A stretch of 5,834 nt of DNA from the NCBI GenBank assembly GCA_913040875.1, contig CAJWHX010000240.1, positions 1 to 5,834 on the forward strand. The letters run 5' to 3'. Under the pieces are notes generated by a model, which was not told the origin of the DNA, searched no databases, and saw nothing but the letters and a program-made list of their open reading frames with translations. The translations under genes and the position numbers were made by a program. Source of the DNA: an uncultured Pseudomonadota bacterium. GTDB taxonomy: Bacteria > Myxococcota > UBA796. Below, one piece after another: positions 1 to 5,303 of the stretch. The first letter of the stretch is position 1. Every line of letters starts with the position of its first letter.

Positions 1-606
1 GAATGTACCAGCTGGTATATAGACCATCTCATCTACACATTCGATCGTCCAAAACTTTTGAGGCAGTCGTATCGCTCCCCCACAGGACCACTTGTCTAAT
101 TCTGAACGGATTTGTGGTGCCAACTCATGGAGGGCATTGTTCCATTGTCTTAGGTGCTTTGCTGCATCATCTATTTGAGACTCCAACTCCGACGTCTTCC
201 ATAGACTGTCCCACCAAGACAGTGTCAATACCGTATCTTGAAGGGTTTGTAGCAGCTGCTCCGATTCTATAATCTGCGTCTGTGATTCTGAAACCTCTTC
301 GAACAATACTCTCAAAGGGTATGCTCGAAGCCACCGAAAGTATGATTCGACGAAAGGTGTCGGGTCCTCTTGAGCCACTCCCCACAGCATCGCTACGCAC
401 TGATCTATCTCATTGGGTTGTTCAAGTTTCTCAGCCGCATCAACCCTCGCTTCAAAAGCCTCTCTAAATATCTCAAATGCCCTTTCAGCAGAAACCCGTT
501 TCGAAGCCACTGCCTTCAGAATCTGCTTCCACCGGCCAAGCATATCTTCCCACAACACCTCTTCTACTACAATACGTCTGCCACGTTTATCGTCTATAGT
601 GTTCAT
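1..606 (-). CDS. Partial protein with N-terminal helical region and beginning of an FGE-sulfatase (formylglycine-generating enzyme-like) domain
   Basis: Read on the minus strand, the frame is open from ATG at 606 to the window edge: 202 codons, no stop, 3' end missing. The last visible residues (194-202, MVYIPAGTF) match the usual start of the FGE/SUMF1 domain (M-V-x-I-P-A-G-x-F, normally followed by x-M-G). Residues 1-190 are charged and mostly helical, with a likely coiled-coil stretch at about 105-170 and many Trp (WW at 131-132). There is no signal peptide or membrane segment, so a cytoplasmic protein is likely. I do not recognise the N-terminal region. ATG at 606 is chosen because GAGAG lies six bases upstream; ATG at 612 is in frame but sits against that motif, and an in-frame stop follows at 619-621. 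FGE-fold proteins include sulfatase-activating oxidases, ergothioneine-type enzymes and ligand-binding C-type-lectin-like folds. The active-site half is outside the window, so function is open. Confidence 0.82.
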   Translation of the reverse strand, partial: MNTIDDKRGRRIVVEEVLWEDMLGRWKQILKAVASKRVSAERAFEIFREAFEARVDAAEKLEQPNEIDQCVAMLWGVAQEDPTPFVESYFRWLRAYPLRVLFEEVSESQTQIIESEQLLQTLQDTVLTLSWWDSLWKTSELESQIDDAAKHLRQWNNALHELAPQIRSELDKWSCGGAIRLPQKFWTIECVDEMVYIPAGTF

Positions 607-648
607 GTACATCTCTCGTCAGATTCAGAACATGCGATCTGGTAAAAC

Positions 649-662
649 ACCCTTCGAAGGGT
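649..662. repeat. 14-bp perfect palindrome between two minus-strand genes
   Basis: ACCCTTCGAAGGGT is its own reverse complement. Read on the minus strand it can form a five-pair stem with a TCGA loop and is followed by GTTTT. It lies 106 bases after the stop of the upstream membrane-protein gene and about 43 bases before the start of the FGE-domain gene. It could be a weak terminator for the former or a protein-binding site for the latter. The T-run is short for a strong terminator. Confidence 0.4.
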
Positions 663-672
663 ATCCAGACTC

Positions 673-742
673 TGTACAGTACATCGAACGAAAAAACTTT
701 TACTGGAATGTATACTCTAGAAATTTTCATGTCTACAGTACA
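673..742. repeat. Repeated TACAGTACA element upstream of the FGE-domain gene
   Basis: The nonamer TACAGTACA occurs at 675-683 and again at 734-742, 59 bases apart start to start. The first copy sits inside a perfect inverted repeat, TGTAC-A-GTACA (673-683). The second lacks the left arm of the palindrome. Both lie in the 161-base spacer upstream of the minus-strand gene starting at 606. A weak promoter-like pair overlaps the second copy on the minus strand: GTACAA at 738-743 reads TTGTAC, and actcta at 714-719 reads TAGAGT, spaced by 18. A paired operator is possible, but the elements are short and chance is not excluded. Confidence 0.3.
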
Positions 743-767
743 ACATCATCAGCATCTACGGCATCAT

Positions 768-1184
768 TTATTCTTCCGAGGAAGGATTTTGTTCGCGATT
801 CTTTCGAGCCCAGATGAAAGATTTCACACAGCCCAGTGTATAGATCCCTCCGGTGACGAGCAACATCAGTTTCGAAGCGCCTGCATATGGCTTTGCAAAC
901 GGTCCACCGTCGGCCATAAACCCTCGCAGAAAATCCAATCCACCCAAAAAGGACAACAGACCAAAAAATACGGCAATGTGCATCCAAACCTTTCTACGCT
1001 CAGGATTCACTTTTGCTAGAACACCACTGATTAAAATTGGAACCCCCATAAATGATGGAATCCAAGAGGTGATCGACTCACTCTCTGAAACAACCGATAC
1101 CACAGTCGCCCAAATAATTAGAAATACACCGTACCCAATGGTAAATTCGGGAATCTTAAGCCCCAAAAATCTAAACTCTTGCAT
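768..1184 (-). CDS. Small four-helix integral membrane protein, function unknown
   Basis: The product has 138 residues. Four hydrophobic segments are visible at about 15-33, 39-57, 66-88 and 102-124. They are separated by short loops, with a basic NPERRK motif at 60-65 and a charged tail ending NPSSEE. Positive charges (PERRK and ARKNR) fall in the loop after helix 2 and after helix 4, so by the positive-inside rule both termini are probably cytoplasmic. The start is ATG at 1184; a GGGG run five bases upstream may serve as a weak ribosome site. The pattern of a membrane hairpin, a PERRKxxMH-like motif and two more helices resembles small uncharacterised inner-membrane proteins I have seen in marine Gram-negative genomes, but I cannot name a family. 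It shares its strand with both neighbours but is separated from them by 115 and 161 bases. No catalytic residues stand out, and no function is assigned. Confidence 0.8.
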   Translation of the reverse strand: MQEFRFLGLKIPEFTIGYGVFLIIWATVVSVVSESESITSWIPSFMGVPILISGVLAKVNPERRKVWMHIAVFFGLLSFLGGLDFLRGFMADGGPFAKPYAGASKLMLLVTGGIYTLGCVKSFIWARKNREQNPSSEE

Positions 1185-1299
1185 TGTAACCCCACGAAAA
1201 CTGTTGCGGTATATGTAACGTATACACCCACTCCTGCAAAGAGAGCACCACTCCAGAGATCACACGCAACGAAGACTCCATCGTACATCAACGTTTGGT

Positions 1300-2631
1300 T
1301 TAGTCACCGCAGAGTTGCTCTCGAACCACCAAATCCTTAATCACGTGGCGGTTGGTCATCTCGCCAGTACCAGCCGTAAAACCAATATACGAATCAAAGC
1401 CATAGAATCCCGGTATTTCTTGATCAATGTACATCACACCATCAATCGATACTTGAACATATGGTTGCTGCACTCGAACAGCCATTGTATGCCAACCTGT
1501 GTCTTCCATTTCCGGCAAGGCTACCCAAGCCGCTGGATTGTCCACATCCCCATCAAAGGTGAACATCACATGATCTTCATCTGTCGGATCATACCCCGAG
1601 TTGTAATATGTATCCACTTCAATCGACCATCCTGGAAGTGCTGGTCCATCCGTACAAGGAGCATCTCCGCCATAACCAATGCCACAACCACTACCACCCA
1701 AGTAGGTCGTCTTACGATCCACATCGAGTGCAGTGAGTGAAAAACCATCCGCACCGCTGCCGTCTCCAATATAAAAAGAAAACTCGATATCAATCCATCC
1801 AGCCGGAACCTCCTGACCAGTCGCAAATGCGGTTCCCACTTGCCATCGCGATGCAGGGGTCAGTTCCACCCAATTGTTGGCTGCATCCCAACTGGCACTG
1901 CCCTCAAAATTCCAATCGTTCACGTCGAGAGCTGTCACTTCATACGTCAGTTGCTGACAGATGCTCACCGTTTCTTGGGTGATGTTGTTGCAAGAGTCCA
2001 CCACGCTAACTTCGATGTTGTGATAACCAGAGGTATGATATTCGTTCCACACTGTAGAGACTGTACCATCGGCAAATGCTTCTCCTGTTGAAAATAAACC
2101 GTCCTGATTGGATTGCCACTGAACCATCAGGTACTCGGTCGGATCTATGTCATCGCTCACCAACGCCTCGAAGCGTGTCTCTCCCTCCAAGATATCCCCA
2201 CCCTCAGGAGTGACCAATTCCAATTCAGGTGCTCGGTCCATCTGTCCAGACAATGGCACTTGCCAAAGATCTTGCTCGGGATCATTGCTGTATACCGTCA
2301 GTACACCATCTTCCCCTGTTGGCATGGGTCTCACGGACAGACCAATGCTCTCCATGGTTGGAATCTCAATCGGTGCGGGATTGTTGAGCAAGATCCAGCC
2401 TTCTATTTCCAAGGCTGAAATTTCTAGGGGACCCTGTCCCTGATTTTGCACTTGAATGGTGTAGGATTCTTCTGCCAATGTACTCTCACAGATGATGCCA
2501 ACATCAAGAGGGAAGGGCTCTATCACCAACTGTGGTAACAGATCTGCGTCTGTATTCTCCTGCTTCTCAAACAAATTGTAGTCTGAGCATCCAAAAGCGA
2601 CGCACACGATAATATGAGGGTATCGATTCAT
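1300..2631 (-). CDS. Secreted/lipid-anchored protein with HYDIN-like, Ig/PKD-like and L-type lectin-like domains
   Basis: The product has 443 residues from ATG at 2631, chosen because AAGGA lies seven bases upstream; an in-frame ATG at 2649 would add six residues. The N-terminus has a short hydrophobic stretch (about 7-14) and Cys15 in AFGC-SDY, suggesting a lipoprotein, though the lipobox is not canonical. Residues about 33-130 form an ASPM/SPD-2/HYDIN-like beta domain, with VQNQGQGPLEIS and LTVYSNDPE as in choice-of-anchor-D proteins. Residues about 133-225 look like an Ig/PKD-type repeat (APELELVTPEGG, then HNIEVSVVDS). Residues about 228-438 resemble an L-type (legume/ERGIC) lectin jelly roll: GADGFSL (293-299), GGSGCGIGYGG (312-322), and SIEVDTYYNSGYDP (336-349) with acidic residues placed as in the metal/sugar site. 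A final strand pattern (WHTMAVRV, YVQVSIDGV) completes the fold. The likely role is glycan binding at the outer surface. The ligand is unknown, and no enzyme motif is seen. Confidence 0.85.
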   Translation of the reverse strand: MNRYPHIIVCVAFGCSDYNLFEKQENTDADLLPQLVIEPFPLDVGIICESTLAEESYTIQVQNQGQGPLEISALEIEGWILLNNPAPIEIPTMESIGLSVRPMPTGEDGVLTVYSNDPEQDLWQVPLSGQMDRAPELELVTPEGGDILEGETRFEALVSDDIDPTEYLMVQWQSNQDGLFSTGEAFADGTVSTVWNEYHTSGYHNIEVSVVDSCNNITQETVSICQQLTYEVTALDVNDWNFEGSASWDAANNWVELTPASRWQVGTAFATGQEVPAGWIDIEFSFYIGDGSGADGFSLTALDVDRKTTYLGGSGCGIGYGGDAPCTDGPALPGWSIEVDTYYNSGYDPTDEDHVMFTFDGDVDNPAAWVALPEMEDTGWHTMAVRVQQPYVQVSIDGVMYIDQEIPGFYGFDSYIGFTAGTGEMTNRHVIKDLVVREQLCGD

Positions 2632-2649
2632 GCAACCATCCTTAATCAT

Positions 2650-2678
2650 GTGTCAGTGTACCACATCTACGTTACAAT
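2650..2678 (+). promoter_or_regulatory. Possible sigma70-type promoter for the arginase gene
   Basis: In the 113-base divergent spacer, GTGTCA (2650-2655) and TACAAT (2673-2678) are separated by 17 bases, matching the -35 and -10 consensus at four and five of six positions. Transcription would start near 2685, leaving a leader of about 60 bases. No hairpin or strong Shine-Dalgarno sequence is seen before ATG 2745. I found no convincing pair for the opposite strand serving the lectin gene. Promoter calls by eye are weak evidence. Confidence 0.25.
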
Positions 2679-2744
2679 ACGTATCAATCTGCAATCATTT
2701 ACAGCACTGTCTACACAGTCTCACCACATTTTGAGCCAAACTGT

Positions 2745-3653
2745 ATGACCAAAATTGCCATCACCAACGTTCATCTCGACCTTGGAGCAGGACGTCGCGG
2801 AACCGACATGGGTCCGTCTGCCATCCACGTCGCTCAGTTAATTCCTAGATTAAAAAAGATTGGCCATAGCATATCCAGTATCCAGTCCATCGGATCCAAA
2901 TCTTATGAAGCGCTGGAAGTCACAGAAGCCAACGCTCGATTTTTACCCGATATATTGAAAATTTGCACCGCATTGAAAAGGACGGTCAAACACAACATTA
3001 GCAACGGTGATTTCCCTCTCGTATTGGGTGGAGATCACTCACAAGCTGTTGGAACCATCAGTGGCATCGCGGATCATCTGAAATCTCAAGGTCGAGAACT
3101 GGGTGTTATTTGGGTGGATGCCCATACCGATATGAACACCCCTGAAACCTCGCCTTCTGGGAATGTACACGGCATGCCACTGTCTGCACTACTGGGACAT
3201 GGACACCCTGATTTGATTGCCCTCAATGGATCGTCTCCCTCTTTAAAACCAGAAAATGTCGCGGTTATTGGTGCGAGAGACATTGACATAACCGAACGAT
3301 CTATGGTTCATAAAACTGGTGTGCGTGTATACACCATGAGTGAGATAGACCGACGCGGTGCTGCCATTTGCTTTGCTGAAGCCATTGAACATGTATCAAA
3401 AAATACAGACGGCATTCATCTCTCCTTTGACCTCGATGGTGTCGATCCACGTGAAGCCCCAGGAGTAGGCACTCCTGTTCCGGGCGGCCTATCCTTGCGA
3501 GAATCTCACCTCATCTGTGAAATGCTGGCAGAAACAGGACGCTTGGTTGGAATGGAGATGGTCGAACTGAATCCCATTTTAGATGTCGCCAATCAAACGG
3601 GAAAACTCGCTGTCTGGCTGATTCAATCTGCTCTTGGTAAAAGCATTCTGTAA
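2745..3653 (+). CDS. rocF: Arginase (L-arginine amidinohydrolase, EC 3.5.3.1)
   Basis: The product has 302 residues, the usual length for the family, and is cytoplasmic. It hydrolyses L-arginine to L-ornithine and urea using a binuclear manganese centre. The signatures appear in order: GAGRRGTDMGPSAI (14-27) at the N-terminus; GGDHS (95-99) with ligand His98; DAHTDMNTP (125-133) with ligands Asp125, His127 and Asp129; SGNVHGMPL (138-146) with the general acid/base His142; SFDLDGVDP (227-235) with ligands Asp229 and Asp231; GTPVPGGLS (242-250); and VELNP (273-277) with the substrate-contacting Glu274. All metal ligands and key residues are present, so it should be active. The SGNVHG loop and the GxRRGTDMGPSAI start favour arginase over agmatinase or formimidoylglutamase. 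It starts at ATG 2745 without a clear Shine-Dalgarno sequence. It is divergent from the lectin gene, and no other arginine-catabolism genes are in view, so its pathway context (urea release, or ornithine/proline supply) is open. Confidence 0.95.
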   Translation: MTKIAITNVHLDLGAGRRGTDMGPSAIHVAQLIPRLKKIGHSISSIQSIGSKSYEALEVTEANARFLPDILKICTALKRTVKHNISNGDFPLVLGGDHSQAVGTISGIADHLKSQGRELGVIWVDAHTDMNTPETSPSGNVHGMPLSALLGHGHPDLIALNGSSPSLKPENVAVIGARDIDITERSMVHKTGVRVYTMSEIDRRGAAICFAEAIEHVSKNTDGIHLSFDLDGVDPREAPGVGTPVPGGLSLRESHLICEMLAETGRLVGMEMVELNPILDVANQTGKLAVWLIQSALGKSIL

Positions 3654-3772
3654 CAAACGGATCCATCTTTACAGTGCATTTACTCTCATGTCATGATATC
3701 GAGTCATACCCCAGATGGTCTTGTAACAATGTGTTCAATTGTGGATACCAGATTCGTAATTAAAGATTCACT

Positions 3773-3801
3773 TTCAAACTGTCTGGCTGATCCTATACAA
3801 T
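3773..3801 (+). promoter_or_regulatory. Possible sigma70-type promoter for the Ppx/GppA-S1 gene
   Basis: In the 187-base gap after arginase, TTCAAA (3773-3778) and TACAAT (3796-3801) lie 17 bases apart, with a TATACAAT core. The match to consensus is four and five of six. Transcription would begin near 3808, giving a leader of about 33 bases to ATG 3841. This suggests separate transcription from arginase. It also argues against the in-frame TTG at 3808 as the translation start. I see no clear rho-independent terminator in 3654-3772. Confidence 0.3.
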
Positions 3802-3840
3802 CGCAGATTGACTCTATCCTACCCCAGCCAACACAACATT

Positions 3841-5274
3841 ATGTCACCAAAACATGTCCTTACCAAGGTTCAGAAAATCGCATTACAAAACGACGATATA
3901 GATGCAGATTTGAACCCTCGTGCCAATGAGTTGGACACTGGATGTCGTAAAGACTTTGAAAACTGTACAAATATTATGGGTGACAAAGATACACCATTAA
4001 AGCTTGGCGTTTTGGAACTGAGTACCCGAGCATGTAAAGTCCTCGTCGTTGACATTCGACGTCTGCAGTATGGTTTTAGGTGGGCTGCTGTACAGAACAG
4101 AGCACACATCACAGAATTGGGACATCTGATCAATCAAGACAACGAAATCCCGTGGATAGACTTTGAAAGACTCGTTCTGCCCAAAATTGAACACGCGCTA
4201 TCTTTTATGAAAGACGAAAAGGTCGATGTGTTTCATTGTGTTGCAACTGCGGCGCTGAGAACAGCTCAGAATAGAGACGAAATCTCAAATAGACTCAAGG
4301 AGACTCTCAATCTCAATGTTCAAATATTGGATAGCGCTCAAGAAGCCGATGCGACGTTTGCAGGCTATCGATGGTACCCTGCACATGACTTGACCGACAA
4401 TACTGTCCTCGTAGATCAAGGCGGTGGTTCGACCGAAATCAATATCTTCATGAAAGATGAGAGAAAATTATCCATCGTTGATCCCCAAGGACATCGTCAA
4501 TCCACCAATATCCCTGTCGGAACAACAACTGCCGTGCAGTATTTCTTACAGCACACTGAATTCGAAACCAGTATGCAAAATGCACTGAACAATGACACAT
4601 CGTATCTATCCGAACTTAACAAAGGTACGGTACCACTACAAAACTTGAACGTCTCCCGTCTGATTGGTGTGGGTACAGCCATCACCAAAGCCACCAATAA
4701 ACCTTCCAATAAAATTCAACACGGTATTGAATTGATCAAAGGAAATCTGGAGCAACAGCAGCTAGAGATGGCACAGGAGTTAATTGCCAAGTTCCCTCAC
4801 TTCGGAGACTATAAAACTGCGCTGAATGAATTCCCTATCGGCAGTCAAGGCTATACACAGTTCCGAGAGCAATTGGTCAAATACTTTGGCATCAAAATGG
4901 TGCTGTACATCATGGACCGTTTAAATTGCCCTTCTCTAACTGTCAATGGACTGGGACTGCGATATGGTATTTGCCATCAAATGATTCAGACGTATTATCC
5001 GGATTTAGAGTCTGGTGTATACCAGAGTCGTTTCGAGAGCAAAAGTCTGACGGTAAATGGGGTCACCGAATGCACATATGTCAATGGGATCATGAACAAC
5101 AGTACACATTTTGGTATCTTTGTACGATTGCCAAACAATGAGAATGGATTGCTTCATAAAAGTAAGTATGCACACATACACGATCTTCGCTTTGAGTACG
5201 GAAAGCCCTTACGGGTATACATTCAGCGAATCTACAACAAGAATGGACGCAGGCTGTATGATTTGTCTCTTTAA
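3841..5274 (+). CDS. Divergent Ppx/GppA-family phosphatase fused to a C-terminal S1-like RNA-binding domain
   Basis: The product has 477 residues from ATG 3841. Residues about 53-385 form the ASKHA two-lobe fold of exopolyphosphatase/pppGpp phosphohydrolases: KLGVLELSTRACKVLVVDI (54-72, first phosphate motif), VATAALRTAQN (134-144, family VATxALRxAxN), ILDSAQEA (162-169) with Glu168 at the catalytic-glutamate position, LVDQGGGSTE (190-199) with Asp192 and Glu199 kept, IPVGTTT (224-230), LIGVGTAITKAT (274-285), and LTVNGLGLRYGI (366-377). Known members cleave terminal phosphates from polyphosphate or pppGpp in the cytoplasm. Residues about 405-477 match an S1 OB-fold in spacing and residues (HFGIFVRL, NGLLHKSK, YGKPLRVYIQRI, ending RLYDLSL). 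The HD-type C-terminal domain of long Ppx enzymes is absent. The first motif is degenerate: Glu for the usual Asp and STRA for GSNS, so activity or substrate may differ. Start is uncertain. ATG 3976 (432 residues) would put the first motif at the usual distance from the N-terminus, and TTG 3808 is also open. The gene converges on the transporter gene 29 bases away. Confidence 0.85.
   Translation: MSPKHVLTKVQKIALQNDDIDADLNPRANELDTGCRKDFENCTNIMGDKDTPLKLGVLELSTRACKVLVVDIRRLQYGFRWAAVQNRAHITELGHLINQDNEIPWIDFERLVLPKIEHALSFMKDEKVDVFHCVATAALRTAQNRDEISNRLKETLNLNVQILDSAQEADATFAGYRWYPAHDLTDNTVLVDQGGGSTEINIFMKDERKLSIVDPQGHRQSTNIPVGTTTAVQYFLQHTEFETSMQNALNNDTSYLSELNKGTVPLQNLNVSRLIGVGTAITKATNKPSNKIQHGIELIKGNLEQQQLEMAQELIAKFPHFGDYKTALNEFPIGSQGYTQFREQLVKYFGIKMVLYIMDRLNCPSLTVNGLGLRYGICHQMIQTYYPDLESGVYQSRFESKSLTVNGVTECTYVNGIMNNSTHFGIFVRLPNNENGLLHKSKYAHIHDLRFEYGKPLRVYIQRIYNKNGRRLYDLSL
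5054..5271 (+). other. S1-like OB-fold domain within the Ppx/GppA-type protein
   Basis: This encodes residues about 405-477 of the phosphatase fusion. The order of features follows the S1 consensus: an initial strand (TECTYVNGIM), an F-G-x-F-V-x-L strand (HFGIFVRL), the ENGLLHKSK turn equivalent to the family's G-L-(I/L)-H-x-S, a helix/loop with DLRFEYGKPLRVYI equivalent to x-x-x-G-x-x-V-x-V-x-V, and a terminal strand ending LSL. S1 domains usually bind single-stranded RNA. Here it would bring the phosphatase core to RNA or ribosomes, which is inference. Confidence 0.72.
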
Positions 5275-5303
5275 GACAACGTACTCTATCTAATTTAAAC
5301 GCA

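Noticed and set aside
6..17. 12-bp perfect palindrome TACCAGCTGGTA
   Set aside because: It falls within the codons of the conserved I-P-A-G-T segment of the FGE domain, so coding constraint plus chance explains it.
413..817. A 134-codon plus-strand open frame and several shorter ones over 282-645
   Set aside because: It lies opposite the minus-strand frame that ends in a clear FGE motif and runs across the spacer into the membrane-protein gene. Its translation is Ser-rich and low in family-like pattern, and is best explained as a shadow.
853..1218. A 121-codon plus-strand frame opposite the small membrane protein
   Set aside because: The minus-strand product has four well-formed membrane helices, and the plus-strand translation shows no structure or motif.
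1315..2443. Several plus-strand frames of 80-140 codons opposite the lectin gene
   Set aside because: The minus strand carries recognisable domains through the whole stretch. The plus-strand frames are rich in His, Cys, Arg and Ser and have no motif.
5012..5027. Inverted repeat TCTGGT-GTAT-ACCAGA
   Set aside because: It lies in the coding region between the Ppx core and the S1 domain. The stem is only six pairs, with no T-run and no sign of a terminator or attachment site.
710..5220. Six copies of GTATAC (710, 1220, 2290, 3327, 5017, 5215)
   Set aside because: This is more than the one or two expected by chance, but I picked the hexamer after seeing it. The copies fall in coding and non-coding DNA without spacing or orientation pattern.
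2745..5274. Arginase and Ppx-like genes as one operon or a dedicated arginine/stringent-response system
   Set aside because: They are separated by 187 bases with a promoter-like element between them, and no sequence feature links them functionally.
5275..5303. Possible bidirectional terminator between the convergent phosphatase and transporter genes
   Set aside because: The 29-base gap has no stem-loop that I can find; TTTAA near each end is too short to support a call.
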